64,000 bases of DNA from Butyrivibrio sp. AE3004 (GCF_000703165.1 NZ_JNLQ01000002.1:2542001-2606000), one strand, 5' to 3'. Counted from the first letter of the stretch, positions 45,784-55,447 are shown. A program made the numbers and translations. The notes: generated by a model from the sequence alone, not told the origin.

Positions 45784-46845
45784 TTATCCCAAATAGTCCT
45801 CCAAAAAAGATATCAGCTTATCCATCTCCTCATCCGTTCCGATGGTTATACGAAGGTAATCAGAAATCCTGTCAGTATTCCAGTGACGAACAAATATGCG
45901 TGCCTCCTTAAGCGTAAGAAACAGTTCCTCTCCTGTCACTCTCTCATGCTTTGCAAATATAAAGTTCGCCTTCGAATCCGGGAAAGTAAAGCCCAGCTCA
46001 GACAGTTCTTTTTTCACACGTTCTCTGGTTGCGATTATTTTTGCGCAGGTTTCCTTAAAATATGCATCATCCCTGATTGATTCAACTCCAAGCTCAAGTG
46101 ATGGTCTGTTCATTGTATATGAATTAAAAGAGAACTTTGCGTCCTTCATATAGCCTATAAGCTTCTTTGAACCGAAAGCATAGCCGATTCGCATTCCGGC
46201 CATTGCGCGTGACTTTGAAAAAGTCTGTACTATCAGAACATTATCATATTTTTCAATAAGAGGAAGTGCACTCTCACCGCCAAAATCAATGTATGCCTCA
46301 TCTATTATGCACACCGAATTGGGATTATGCCGAACAACCTCCTCTATTTTGGACACAGGCTCACATATGCCTACCGGTGCGTTGGGGTTAGCTATGATCA
46401 CACCTCCGTTAGGGGTGTTTTCCTCATAGTATTCCTCAAAATTTATCTTAAAATCAGCATCAAGCGGAATCTTTTTGTACGGAACCTTGTATAGCTCGGC
46501 CCATACATCATAAAAAGAATAAGTTATATCCGGAAACAGAATCGGTTTATCTGAGTTAAAAAATGTCAGATATGCCATTGATAAAACATCATCAGATCCG
46601 ACTCCCACAAAAATCTGATCTGCCGGGACCTTATAATAATCCGAAAGCGCATCAACAAGCACAGAAGCTTCGGGGTCTGGATAAAGCCTCATATCCTCAT
46701 ATCGCAGATTCTCTATCAGCTTACTCACTCCGGGTGCAGGCGGATACGGGCACTCATTTGTATTTAGCTTTATTATGTTTTTATCCTTAGGTTGCTCCCC
46801 GGGTACATATGGGGTTACTCTTCTGACAACTTTTTCCCAGCTCAT
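45784..46845 (-). CDS. hisC: Histidinol-phosphate aminotransferase
   Basis: A 353-residue PLP enzyme. NTNECPYPP, NPNAPVG and the PLP Lys in TFSKSRAMAGMRIGY (about residue 214) are intact. It catalyses the histidinol-phosphate step of histidine synthesis and, by paralogy, may transaminate phenylalanine or tyrosine. ATG 46843-46845 with AGGAGAG upstream. No other his gene is nearby. Confidence 0.93.
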   Translation of the reverse strand: MSWEKVVRRVTPYVPGEQPKDKNIIKLNTNECPYPPAPGVSKLIENLRYEDMRLYPDPEASVLVDALSDYYKVPADQIFVGVGSDDVLSMAYLTFFNSDKPILFPDITYSFYDVWAELYKVPYKKIPLDADFKINFEEYYEENTPNGGVIIANPNAPVGICEPVSKIEEVVRHNPNSVCIIDEAYIDFGGESALPLIEKYDNVLIVQTFSKSRAMAGMRIGYAFGSKKLIGYMKDAKFSFNSYTMNRPSLELGVESIRDDAYFKETCAKIIATRERVKKELSELGFTFPDSKANFIFAKHERVTGEELFLTLKEARIFVRHWNTDRISDYLRITIGTDEEMDKLISFLEDYLG

Positions 46846-47057
46846 GTTCTCTCTCCTCATCCATAATGGCATGGTTTTTGTTTGCTACTCGCAGCTTCAC
46901 CTTTTGCCTTGATGCCATATAATAATACAGCGTTCTCTTTAGCACTTTACCATGATACACTACTAAAGCAATCTTTTTCAACCCCGATTTTCAAAATACT
47001 TCGATATAACTCCACATCAAGTCTATTTACCGATGAATAATCTTCTCATAATTGATT

Positions 47058-48248
47058 TTAGTAAACGGCCCTGACATCTGTAATTTCATCATTCAAAATC
47101 CTAAAGCTCCAGACAGAGTGTCCCGGTACTCTGTGCTCTGTCAGGTAAAAAGTATCATCTATCTTTGTAATATTGTAAGGCGTTCCACCTCCCACAAAAT
47201 AATCGCTGTATATATCTTCAAATTCGCCTTTTTCAAGTCCATGAAGGTCCCTTGTCCTTATTATGGTTGCAGCATTCTGATCTCCCACTATATCTGTTGA
47301 GATTGTTATATAAAAATAGTCACCCTCCTTAATCAGAGCCACCATTCCAGCCATACTGTCCGAAACTTCGATTTTTTCCTTTATATCCAGCGTGTACTTG
47401 TCACATATAAGTATTCCTGAGGGTCTTCCGTCAGCCCCTATTCCTGAAACAAAATAAATCTCATTCCCGTCTATATAAAATGACCGGATATATGTTCCCT
47501 CAAGAGGGCTTACATCCTGTCCTCCGACTCTTCTGACTTCAGTAAGGTACATTTTGGAGGAATCCTCTTCATGTCTGAAAATGTATACCTCTCCGGTCAT
47601 AGAGCTCCATACATAAAAGGCCTTATCACTTTCATCATAAACAGTGTAATGCGGTCTTTTCCCTATATCTGTAAAAATCTGTGTATTTACAAATGCCCCA
47701 TCCTGTCGTTCAAAAACGAGCACCCTGTTATTTTCCGTATCATCAACAAGAAATACCTGTCCGTCAGAAGCCATTGTGTGCGGCTGCTTAGCTTCCTTTG
47801 TAAGCACCTTCCATTCTCCGAGAGGTGTATCAAGATTATCATTGTATATAATCTGATCATGATAACAATCCACAATAAACCAGGTCTCATCTACTTTGTA
47901 CACATAGGTTGGAACACTAAGTGAAAACTCTGTATTGATCACTTCTGTCTGTTCTTTATCATCTTCATAATTATCTGCCTGAGCTTCGTCAGCATCATCT
48001 GATGCACTCATACTCCCATTATCCACAGTTTCGTCAGTCTGCGTATGATCAATCTCGTCAGCAGCACGTATATATCCGCTATCAGTTGACCAAGCCTTGC
48101 CTTCACTGCTTTCGCCTGCACTTTCTTTATTGCTCACAAGCTTCCGGGCATTGCCTACACTTCCTGTGCATCCCGTTATCGGCGTCAGCATCATATTTAT
48201 TGTCAAAAATACAACTGCTAATTTGCGTAATTTCATTATCTTTATCAT
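47058..48248 (-). CDS. Lipoprotein with beta-propeller-like repeats
   Basis: A 396-residue protein with a lipobox LTPITGC, a 75-residue acidic linker and then a domain of several repeating units with aromatic, DG and WxVL-type blades (YKVDETWFIVDCYH, LGEWKVLTKE, GQVFLVDDTEN, KAFYVWSSMTG). This fits an NHL/YncE-type beta propeller. The start is uncertain: ATG 48248 is given, an upstream TTG at 48269 is possible, and none has a clear binding site. Between hisC and a glycosyltransferase; may bind a wall polymer. Confidence 0.7.
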   Translation of the reverse strand: MIKIMKLRKLAVVFLTINMMLTPITGCTGSVGNARKLVSNKESAGESSEGKAWSTDSGYIRAADEIDHTQTDETVDNGSMSASDDADEAQADNYEDDKEQTEVINTEFSLSVPTYVYKVDETWFIVDCYHDQIIYNDNLDTPLGEWKVLTKEAKQPHTMASDGQVFLVDDTENNRVLVFERQDGAFVNTQIFTDIGKRPHYTVYDESDKAFYVWSSMTGEVYIFRHEEDSSKMYLTEVRRVGGQDVSPLEGTYIRSFYIDGNEIYFVSGIGADGRPSGILICDKYTLDIKEKIEVSDSMAGMVALIKEGDYFYITISTDIVGDQNAATIIRTRDLHGLEKGEFEDIYSDYFVGGGTPYNITKIDDTFYLTEHRVPGHSVWSFRILNDEITDVRAVY

Positions 48249-48320
48249 TTCATCGTCATCTTTAATCAAACAATCTCTGCCAGTATCGAAAAAAACTCAC
48301 TAAGTGCTCTCCTCAAATAG

Positions 48321-48361
48321 AAATGGCAAGCCTTCGAAGTCATCGTATAAGCCTGCCATTT
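48321..48361 (-). terminator. Terminator-like hairpin after the TPR glycosyltransferase
   Basis: AAATGGCA/TGCCATTT stem with a long loop, 20 bases past the stop of the gene at 48380; the T-tract is weak. Confidence 0.55.
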
Positions 48362-48379
48362 TATTCATTACTATTTCAA

Positions 48380-49408
48380 TTACTCAAGTGTCGGGATTTC
48401 CCAGTTGTTCGCAGCATGTTCATAGTCCTCAGCCTGTTCAAGATTCCCCATCTCACGATAACACTCCGCAATCTTATGCATTGCCATGTCACCGCCTCTA
48501 TGTATATCAAGGATTGGCGAAGTCTCATATGCTGCGTTGTAATACCAGATAATCGCCTCCGGCATATCCCCTTTATTTCTGTAATAATTCCCAAGCTCAT
48601 AGCACATCTCACTTGAAGGAATAGTAGTCAGATCTTTTAGTGAATACTTCAAAATCTCTTCCACTTTCCCATCAATAACAGCTATATGAGCAAGTACACA
48701 TGCTGCTTCCTTGATCTGATCAAGATCTCTTCCGGTATCCATAATCGATTCCTCGAAAAATTCCTTGGCCAGCATAAAATCTTCATCAGTGCCCACCATA
48801 AACAGCTCTCTGGCATACATATTATGAAGGCGTTTGCTGATATACTCACCCTCTCTGATAGCTCTCCTGAAAGCGGAAAGATCACGTTCACCATGATCCT
48901 CCGTAGGATTATGAACAATCTCAATTTCACTGTTGCAAACAGTTGAATCGAGATTGATCATCTCATGAATCGGATCATGCCATTTGTAATGTCTTACTCT
49001 TCTGAAAAGTTTGGGCCTAAGCTCCCTATCATAATTATAAACCGTATTATGACTAAGCTGATTGCAATAATACATTTGAACTACATCTATATCAAGCTCG
49101 TCAATATCCTGCTTCAGCTGTTTGAATCTCTCAATGTTTTCGGCGTCAATCGTTTCATCAGCATCCGCTGTATATATAAAATCACAGGTTGCCTGATCAA
49201 ACGAATAATTTCTCGCATCCGAAAAGCTTCCCGTCCATTTGAAATCAAAAACCTTTGCTCCGTAGGACTTAGCTATTTCCACAGTCCTGTCGCTGGATCC
49301 TGTGTCGACAATTATCATCTCATCAACAAGATCCTTTAAGCAATCCAGGCATGTAGCCAACTTGTCTTCTTCATTTTTAACGATCATGCATAAACTTACT
49401 GTAATCAT
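48380..49408 (-). CDS. Family 2 glycosyltransferase with TPR tail
   Basis: A 342-residue protein. GT2 N-terminus VSLCMIVKNEEDKLATCL (residues 4-21), VDTGSSDRTVEIA and the donor motif ADADETID (about 85-92), then a SUN-like/TPR region from about residue 200 with repeated Leu/Ala/Tyr positions. This is the SunS/beta-4-glucosyltransferase type. It probably adds a sugar to a protein or a lipid-linked glycan. ATG 49406-49408 with GAGGTG six bases upstream. Lies between the propeller-like lipoprotein and the CapA-like gene. Confidence 0.88.
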   Translation of the reverse strand: MITVSLCMIVKNEEDKLATCLDCLKDLVDEMIIVDTGSSDRTVEIAKSYGAKVFDFKWTGSFSDARNYSFDQATCDFIYTADADETIDAENIERFKQLKQDIDELDIDVVQMYYCNQLSHNTVYNYDRELRPKLFRRVRHYKWHDPIHEMINLDSTVCNSEIEIVHNPTEDHGERDLSAFRRAIREGEYISKRLHNMYARELFMVGTDEDFMLAKEFFEESIMDTGRDLDQIKEAACVLAHIAVIDGKVEEILKYSLKDLTTIPSSEMCYELGNYYRNKGDMPEAIIWYYNAAYETSPILDIHRGGDMAMHKIAECYREMGNLEQAEDYEHAANNWEIPTLE

Positions 49409-49549
49409 AGAATGCACCTCATCTGCAAACACATGCTTCATCTGAATTTAGAAAAAACACATTACAATTATCACATAATCTGCACTATCTTCTCGAAATA
49501 TCGACAATTATCCACTTATATGTTACTCAAAAAATATAGGAGTGTCAAT

Positions 49550-51142
49550 TCAATTAACATTGCCATCATCATCAATACTTACCCCTGATGACATTGCTCT
49601 CATATGATTCAGAATGGCTGTTTTTTTCTCGCCTGTAGCCTCAGAAACAGTACAACCACTCTGCATAGCAGGAATGAATTGCAATCCTGTTTTCCCATCT
49701 TTGTATATATTTACCCTGAGCAGTCCTGTCTCCAGTTCCTTTGAACTGAAAAGAAAATTGCCAAGGCTGTAAACCACCGGTACTCCGTTAACATATCCTA
49801 TCTTCTGCAAAATATGGGGATGCGCTCCCACAATCAGATCTGCTCCCGCATCCGCAATCTCAGGTGCCTGCTTTTGTTGCCACCAGTCGATTTCTTCCTT
49901 ACTTTCAGTCCCCCAATGTATGCAAACTATCACGTATGCTCCTTTACTCTTTGCCTCTTTAATTCTGCTTACAAGCTTCGTAATATCCAGGCATCTGAAT
50001 ACTCCGGGGCTGGAATCGGTTGCTCCCTTTGTATCAGGATTATCTAATCTTTCAATCTCGGTAGCTGCAATTATTGCAATTTTAATGCCGTTGTCGGCAT
50101 TATAGTATACCGGACGTGAAGCCTCATCCAGATTAGCACCTGCCCCTATTCTGGCAACTCCGACATTATCAAGAGTAGTAAGTGTATCAAGAAGGGCTGT
50201 CTGCCCGTAATCATATGCATGGTTGTTTGCAAGAGTGGCTACATCTACGCCCATCTGATTCAGCAACACTGCCGATGAAGGTTCTGCCCTAAAGGTAAAT
50301 GTTTTCCCTTCAGTAGGTGTTCCGCCATAAGAGTATGGAAACTCATTATTTACGACCATGATATCAGCATTTCTCATATACGAGAGAAGACTGCCTCCAA
50401 TAACTCCGTCTATTCCACCTCCATTTTGTCTTATCTTGTTCATGATGGCATAACCCGGATCAAATAATATATCTCCGGCAAATGCCAATGAAACATATTC
50501 AGAATTTGCAGGAGTAATCGAATACTCCCAGTTACCTCCGGAAATAGCCGTTTCTCCTGATGATTCATTAATCTCAGAAGCTGCAACATCATTCTGATCA
50601 GAACCGTCATTATTCAGATCCTGATTATCACCCTGGTTTAAGTCCTCAGATTCGGAGCCATTTACCTCTCCGTCACTTCTATCAGCTTTGGATTCTCCAT
50701 CCTTGTTGTCTGCTTTTGCTATATCAGCATCGTCATTTGATAGGTCAGTCCCATCCGCAGTATTTTTATGTGATAATCCTAAATCTGTGGTTGATTTACC
50801 ACCTAACTCATCTGCATCAATTTTCGTAGCCCCGGGAACTCTTGAAGAATTACCTGTAGTTTCATTAGCAGATCTGGAAATCTCAGCATTGTCCGCCGAA
50901 TCTCCAACTATATTTCCTAACAAGGGAAGTCTTGTAATCTTTGTTTCCTCTACTGACTGCGTATCATATCCATCATCACTTAATATATCCAGGTTCTTCT
51001 TTTTTCCAATAGATAAAAGAACAGTTCCACCAATTGTAATTGTCAGCAGAAATGCAATTATTGATGCAATGATTGCACCATTTACTCCTGTATGTATCCC
51101 CCTCTTTTTTTTCCGTTCATCTTTTTTCATATCTTTTTTCAT
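49550..51142 (-). CDS. CapA-family (PgsA-like) poly-gamma-glutamate capsule protein
   Basis: A 530-residue membrane-anchored protein. After a short basic start and one helix (ASIIAFLLTITIGGTVLL, about 28-45), a disordered acidic region of about 150 residues leads to a metallophosphatase-like CapA domain (VSLAFAGDILFDPGY, VNNEFPYS, VATLANNHAYDYGQ, CIHWGTE, ADLIVGAHPH, YSLGNFLF). The family is linked to poly-gamma-glutamate synthesis or wall metabolism. No PgsB/PgsC genes are nearby, so its partner is unclear. The start lacks a good ribosome binding site. Confidence 0.87.
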   Translation of the reverse strand: MKKDMKKDERKKKRGIHTGVNGAIIASIIAFLLTITIGGTVLLSIGKKKNLDILSDDGYDTQSVEETKITRLPLLGNIVGDSADNAEISRSANETTGNSSRVPGATKIDADELGGKSTTDLGLSHKNTADGTDLSNDDADIAKADNKDGESKADRSDGEVNGSESEDLNQGDNQDLNNDGSDQNDVAASEINESSGETAISGGNWEYSITPANSEYVSLAFAGDILFDPGYAIMNKIRQNGGGIDGVIGGSLLSYMRNADIMVVNNEFPYSYGGTPTEGKTFTFRAEPSSAVLLNQMGVDVATLANNHAYDYGQTALLDTLTTLDNVGVARIGAGANLDEASRPVYYNADNGIKIAIIAATEIERLDNPDTKGATDSSPGVFRCLDITKLVSRIKEAKSKGAYVIVCIHWGTESKEEIDWWQQKQAPEIADAGADLIVGAHPHILQKIGYVNGVPVVYSLGNFLFSSKELETGLLRVNIYKDGKTGLQFIPAMQSGCTVSEATGEKKTAILNHMRAMSSGVSIDDDGNVN

Positions 51143-51205
51143 AATAGCACAACAGAGTTAACCACTCTCTGTTTCATCTCCCAGTAAATAGCATAGCATA
51201 TATAG

Positions 51206-51240
51206 AAAAAGCGCGAAACCATTTAATGATTTCGCGCTTT
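51206..51240 (-). terminator. Terminator after rplA
   Basis: AAAGCGCGAAA/TTTCGCGCTTT stem, eleven-base loop, T-run on the minus strand, 26 bases past rplA. It shows that rplJ-rplL are not directly downstream. Confidence 0.87.
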
Positions 51241-51265
51241 GTACTCTCAATATCGATACTAAAAA

Positions 51266-51955
51266 TTAATATCTGTTTGATACAACCTTGACACCAGGGC
51301 CCATTGTTGTAGCAAGTGAGATTGTCTTAAGGTACTGACCCTTAACAGTTGAAGGCTTAGCCTTTACGATAGCATCCATAAGAGCTGTAAAGTTCTGCTC
51401 AAGCTGCTCTTCTGAGAAAGATGCCTTTCCGATAGGGCAGTGGATGATGTTAGCCTTGTCAAGACGGTACTCAATCTTACCAGCCTTGATATCGTTGATA
51501 GCCTTTGTAACATCCATTGTTACTGTTCCAGCCTTCGGGTTAGGCATAAGGCCCTTAGGTCCGAGAACCTTACCAAGACGTCCTACAACACCCATCATGT
51601 CAGGTGTAGCAACTACAACGTCAAAGTCAAGCCAACCTTCGTTCTGAATCTTAGGAATAAGTTCCTCGCCACCTACATGGTCAGCGCCAGCAGCCTGTGC
51701 CTCATCAAGCTTTGTTCCCTTTGCAAATACAAGAACCTTAACTGTTTTACCTGTTCCGTGAGGAAGAACAACCGCACCACGGATCTGCTGATCCGCATGA
51801 CGACCATCACAACCTGTACGAATGTGTACTTCAACAGTCTCATCAAATTTTGCAGTAGCAGACTTCTTTACTAAAGAGATTGCTTCTGCAGCTTCATACT
51901 GCTGTGCTCTATCAATGAGCTTAGCAGCTTCAACATACTTCTTTCCGTGTTTCAT
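51266..51955 (-). CDS. rplA: 50S ribosomal protein L1
   Basis: A 229-residue r-protein: [16 protein letters not shown] start, [20 protein letters not shown] and [18 protein letters not shown] (about 122-139), the rRNA-binding block. GAGGG upstream of ATG. Binds 23S rRNA and, by known autoregulation, its own leader (see 52418-52496). It follows rplK by 14 bases. Confidence 0.97.
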   Translation of the reverse strand: MKHGKKYVEAAKLIDRAQQYEAAEAISLVKKSATAKFDETVEVHIRTGCDGRHADQQIRGAVVLPHGTGKTVKVLVFAKGTKLDEAQAAGADHVGGEELIPKIQNEGWLDFDVVVATPDMMGVVGRLGKVLGPKGLMPNPKAGTVTMDVTKAINDIKAGKIEYRLDKANIIHCPIGKASFSEEQLEQNFTALMDAIVKAKPSTVKGQYLKTISLATTMGPGVKVVSNRY

Positions 51956-51969
51956 CTCTTAGCCCTCCG

Positions 51970-52395
51970 TCAGTCTTCTACTACAATACCCATGCTGCGT
52001 GCAGTACCAGCGATCATGCTCATAGCACCTTCGATATCAACTGCATTCAGGTCAGGCATCTTTGTCTCTGCGATCTCTCTGATCTTATCTTTAGAAATTG
52101 TTGCAACCTTGTTCTTGTTCGGAACACCGGAAGCCTTCTGAAGATTGCAAGCCTTCTTAAGAAGAACTGCTGCAGGCGGAGTCTTTGTGATGAATGTGAA
52201 ACTTCTGTCTGCATAAACTGTGATGACAACAGGAATGATGACATCACCCTTGTCAGCTGTCTTAGCGTTGAACTGCTTTGTGAATTCAACGATGTTAACA
52301 CCGTGCTGACCAAGAGCCGGACCAACCGGCGGTGCTGGTGTTGCTTTACCAGCCTGGATCTGTAACTTAATGTATCCTTCGACTTTCTTTGCCAT
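51970..52395 (-). CDS. rplK: 50S ribosomal protein L11
   Basis: A 141-residue protein with [20 protein letters not shown] and [13 protein letters not shown] (GTPase-centre block). The ATG at 52393-52395 has AGGAGG upstream; a frame starting earlier (52431) adds a non-homologous stretch. Binds 23S rRNA at the GTPase centre and is needed for the stringent response. Confidence 0.97.
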   Translation of the reverse strand: MAKKVEGYIKLQIQAGKATPAPPVGPALGQHGVNIVEFTKQFNAKTADKGDVIIPVVITVYADRSFTFITKTPPAAVLLKKACNLQKASGVPNKNKVATISKDKIREIAETKMPDLNAVDIEGAMSMIAGTARSMGIVVED

Positions 52396-52417
52396 AATGG
52401 CACCTCCTAGAAATAAT

Positions 52418-52496
52418 GTGGTCAGGCGCATTCCGAGTGTATTTCAGTGCACTGGCCAAATGTAGCTTGGCAAATGCTATACACAAATGCTCCCAC
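52418..52496 (-). ncRNA. Candidate L1-binding mRNA leader of rplK-rplA
   Basis: On the minus strand GTGGGAGCATT pairs with AATGCGCCTGACCAC: GTGG/CCAC and GCATT/AATGC stems flank an asymmetric loop with GA on one side and GCCTGA on the other, similar to the known L1 binding site. The site is just before the rplK binding site, so L1 could repress its own operon. Confidence 0.45.
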
Positions 52497-52619
52497 TCCA
52501 GTTCCCATGAATTGAAATAACTTAATTCCAACTCATCTATATATAGTAGATTACTCTACGATATACCAATTAAAATATATTATTACTTGCGCACTTAATC
52601 ATTTTCCATATGAAAATAA

Positions 52620-53288
52620 TCAGCTTGTCACCTTACGAACTTCAGTGAAACCAATCTCAACCGGTGTCTCTCTACCAAACAGATTAACATTGATAGTAGC
52701 ACTCTGCTTGCCAAAGTCCATACGCTGAACAATACCAACTGTACCATTCCAAACGCCGGCAACAACAGCAATCTCGTCACCCACACCAAAATCAACAGAC
52801 ATATTCTCTGTCTTGATTCCAAGAGGCTTGATTTCAGCATCTGACAGCGGAACCGGCTTACTTCCCGGTCCTACAAAGCCTGTAACACCTCTGGTGTTGC
52901 GGACTACATACCATGTCTCATCATTCATGTCCATATTTACAAGAACATAACCGGGAAACATCTTTCGGCTGACAGTTTTACGCGCACCATTCTTCATTTC
53001 AACAACATCCTGAAGCGGTACACGAACCTCAAATATCTGGTTCTCCAGATGACGATTCTCAATCGTCTTCTCAAGGTTTGCCTTAACCTTCATCTCATAG
53101 CCTGAATATGTATGAACTACATACCAGTGAGCGTTTTGGTGAGCAGGAGCCTCTGAAGCTTCCATAGTAACCTCAGCAGTATCAGCAGCAACTTCTTCAG
53201 AAGCAGCTTCAACAGCCTCTGTATTTTCCTCTTCAGTAGAGTCCAAAGTCAGATCGAGTTCATTTTCATTCTGCATCTCTTCTGCCAT
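52620..53288 (-). CDS. nusG: Transcription antitermination factor NusG with acidic N-extension
   Basis: A 222-residue factor. The NGN domain starts at WYVVHTYSGYEMKVKANLE (about residue 57) and the KOW domain is GVGDEIAVVAGVWNGTVG (about 170-187). A 50-residue acidic, Ala/Glu-rich extension precedes the NGN, absent from most NusG proteins. NusG binds RNA polymerase and links transcription to translation. Thirteen bases downstream of secE. Confidence 0.96.
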   Translation of the reverse strand: MAEEMQNENELDLTLDSTEEENTEAVEAASEEVAADTAEVTMEASEAPAHQNAHWYVVHTYSGYEMKVKANLEKTIENRHLENQIFEVRVPLQDVVEMKNGARKTVSRKMFPGYVLVNMDMNDETWYVVRNTRGVTGFVGPGSKPVPLSDAEIKPLGIKTENMSVDFGVGDEIAVVAGVWNGTVGIVQRMDFGKQSATINVNLFGRETPVEIGFTEVRKVTS

Positions 53289-53300
53289 AATACTCCTTTA

Positions 53301-53519
53301 TCAAATCTTGGTGATGAAGTTAATCAAATAACCAAAAGCATAATCAAACACAGCTATAAGAGCACCAACAATAACAGAAATGATAACTACTGCAGTTGTC
53401 TGCTTGGTAATATCTTCTCTTGAAGGCCAGATAATTTTGTTAAACTCAGCCTTGACACCCTTACAGAAAGCAGAAAACTTGCTTTCCTGTGCATTTTTTG
53501 CAGCATTATTTTCGCTCAT
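53301..53519 (-). CDS. secE: Preprotein translocase subunit SecE
   Basis: A 72-residue single-helix membrane subunit. The motif FNKIIWPSREDITKQT (about 26-41) precedes the helix VVIISVIVGALIAVFDYAF. Part of SecYEG. The rpmG-secE-nusG order is conserved in bacteria. Confidence 0.95.
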   Translation of the reverse strand: MSENNAAKNAQESKFSAFCKGVKAEFNKIIWPSREDITKQTTAVVIISVIVGALIAVFDYAFGYLINFITKI

Positions 53520-53570
53520 ATCAACTAAACCCCCTTAAAATCAAGGACTTTCCCCATACAGTTACCGGAA

Positions 53571-53720
53571 TTACTTTGTTTCCTTGTGCGGTGTGTGCTT
53601 CTTGCAGAAAGGACAGTACTTCTTGATTTCCATTCTGTCAGGATGTGTCTTCTTATCCTTAGTTGTGTCGTAGTTACGGTTTTTGCACTCTGTGCAAGCA
53701 AGTGTGATTCTTGTACGCAT
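53571..53720 (-). CDS. rpmG: 50S ribosomal protein L33
   Basis: A 49-residue protein beginning [19 protein letters not shown], with zinc ligands in ACTEC and [11 protein letters not shown], the C+ (zinc-binding) form. It lies 50 bases before secE; start ATG with GGAGG upstream. Confidence 0.95.
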   Translation of the reverse strand: MRTRITLACTECKNRNYDTTKDKKTHPDRMEIKKYCPFCKKHTPHKETK

Positions 53721-53806
53721 TGTTCATTCCTCCGTGCGTTGTTTCTATAGATTTTACACCTATTTTAAGGCATAAAAAAAAGACCTAAATTTTCTGTCGC
53801 TTGTAT

Positions 53807-53835
53807 AATATAGCATAGGTATATGCGAACGTCAA
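53807..53835 (-). promoter_or_regulatory. Promoter of rpmG-secE-nusG
   Basis: Minus-strand TTGACG, 17 bases, TATATT, about 90 bases upstream of the rpmG ATG. Confidence 0.75.
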
Positions 53836-54092
53836 TATATTTTTTTACATCCGTTCTTTTAAAGGATCCACTGTAATGCATCCTCTTCAATTTGATTTTA
53901 TCGGCAAGCTGTTTCTTCTATATTATAGTATATTTTTTATTTTATAAGAAGTTTATACTTATTTAATTGACGATATTGCAAGCCGGATGATAATGTTAAG
54001 GTAATAAAACATGTCTTTGTATGCCCTCGTGTCGGTTGCCAATGGAATGGCAGGAGCACTCGCACGACATCAAGGAAGAAAGGAGGGGCAGC
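53836..54092. other. Divergent intergenic region of rpmG and the FliD-like gene
   Basis: No gene is supported. It contains the minus-strand rpmG promoter at its left end, an AT-rich middle and the plus-strand promoter candidate at 53963-53996, then about 96 bases of leader and the AGGAGGGG binding site of the FliD-like gene. Confidence 0.6.
53963..53996 (+). promoter_or_regulatory. Candidate flagellar-type (sigma-28) or sigma-A promoter of the FliD-like gene
   Basis: TTAA, 15 bases, GCCGGATGAT resembles the SigD/FliA consensus TAAA-N15-GCCGATAA with one extra base. Overlapping TTGACG-N16-GATAAT is an equally good sigma-A reading. Confidence 0.5.
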
Positions 54093-55388
54093 ATGGCAGG
54101 CATTAATGTTAATGAAGCTTATAACCATTTTGCATCAACATACGTTGCAAAAGAAAATGCGAATGTAGACAAGCACAAAAAGAGCGAATTGCAGAGTGTC
54201 TACAAATCTATCGCAAAAATCAATAAGAAATCCCCTCTTCATGTTTTAAAACAGGATGATAATGCCCAGGCTGAGGCCGTGGGTCTTAAAGAGCATGCCC
54301 GGGTACTGAAAAGCCAGCTTGAAAATATCAGCAGTGAAGAAAACTCAACTCTTGGCAAAAAATCGGCGGTTTCTTCAGAACCGGATAACGTTACTGTTGA
54401 ATATGTAGGAAAAGGTCAGAGTAATACTAAAGAATTTAATATAGATGTTTTCCATCTTGCGACCAATCAGATAAATGCCGGACATTTTCTTCCACCTGAC
54501 GAGGATGTTTCACTTCCAAAAGGAAGCTACGCATTTAATGTTGGTATAAACGGTCACGAATTTGAATTCCAGTACAGCATAAGGGATGGCGATACCAATC
54601 ACGATATACAGGCAAAGTTATCACGCCTTATAAATAAAGCCGGAGTCGGACTTATTGCAGGAATGCAGGAGGATGCTGCAGGTCGAAGCACCATAATTAT
54701 CGGATCCAGCGATACAGGTGTTAAACCCGGACAAAATCTGAGATTTGATATAACAGAATCCAAAAATTCGGAAAACCCAAACAGTGTCTCCTATTTTGGT
54801 CTTAACCTTATAGCTCAGGAGCCCACAAATGCCCGCTTTGCACTAAACGGAACCGAACACAGCTCCTCTTCCAACCGATTTACGGTCGGAAATGAATTTG
54901 ATATTACCTTAAGAGCAGCTACAGCTCCGGGATCTCCTGTCATTATCGGTGTTAAAAACGAAAGCGATGCGCTGGTTGAAAATGTACGTTCTCTGATAGA
55001 CGGATACAACAGCTTTATCGATAGTGTAAGCAATGTCCATAATACAGGTTTTAAGAGTTCCAAACTGGTCGGCGAAACAGTTTCAATTGCACAACATCAT
55101 ATTAGAAATATAGATGATTATGGCATTTCTCTTTCGGAAGAAGGACGGATTGATTACAATCCACAGCGTCTGCGTGACAAATCAGTAGCCGGGCCTCCAA
55201 AGGAAGTAGTTGAACCTCTCCAGGAATTTGCAAAGGCACTACAGGAGAAGACGGATGAGATTTCCATCGATCCCATGAAATATGTGGAAAGACCTGTTTT
55301 CAATTACAAGGATCCGCATGGTGGCGACAATCCATCACCTTACATAACATCCGAATACAGCGGAATGATGTTTAACAACTATTGCTAA
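54093..55388 (+). CDS. FliD-like flagellar hook-associated protein 2 homologue
   Basis: A 431-residue protein. The N-terminal part VDKHKKSELQSVYKSIAKINKKSPL (about 25-50) is the Lachnospiraceae-type FliD start; the C-terminal part has FALNGTEHSSSSNRF, EFDITLRAATAPGSP and ENVRSLIDGYNSFIDSV, matching the FliD_C pattern. It would sit at the filament tip or adhere to the surface. ATG 54093 with AGGAGGGG upstream. It is isolated from other flagellar genes and divergent from rpmG. Confidence 0.7.
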   Translation: MAGINVNEAYNHFASTYVAKENANVDKHKKSELQSVYKSIAKINKKSPLHVLKQDDNAQAEAVGLKEHARVLKSQLENISSEENSTLGKKSAVSSEPDNVTVEYVGKGQSNTKEFNIDVFHLATNQINAGHFLPPDEDVSLPKGSYAFNVGINGHEFEFQYSIRDGDTNHDIQAKLSRLINKAGVGLIAGMQEDAAGRSTIIIGSSDTGVKPGQNLRFDITESKNSENPNSVSYFGLNLIAQEPTNARFALNGTEHSSSSNRFTVGNEFDITLRAATAPGSPVIIGVKNESDALVENVRSLIDGYNSFIDSVSNVHNTGFKSSKLVGETVSIAQHHIRNIDDYGISLSEEGRIDYNPQRLRDKSVAGPPKEVVEPLQEFAKALQEKTDEISIDPMKYVERPVFNYKDPHGGDNPSPYITSEYSGMMFNNYC

Positions 55389-55447
55389 GCTATTTAAAGC
55401 ACATTACAAGCTCGAAATTACCTTGCTTAGTACTCTTCTTAAACAAT

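Noticed and set aside
53520..53570. tRNA-Trp gene, often found near rpmG-secE
   Set aside because: The 50-base gap is too short and has no cloverleaf; no tRNA was recognised anywhere in the window.
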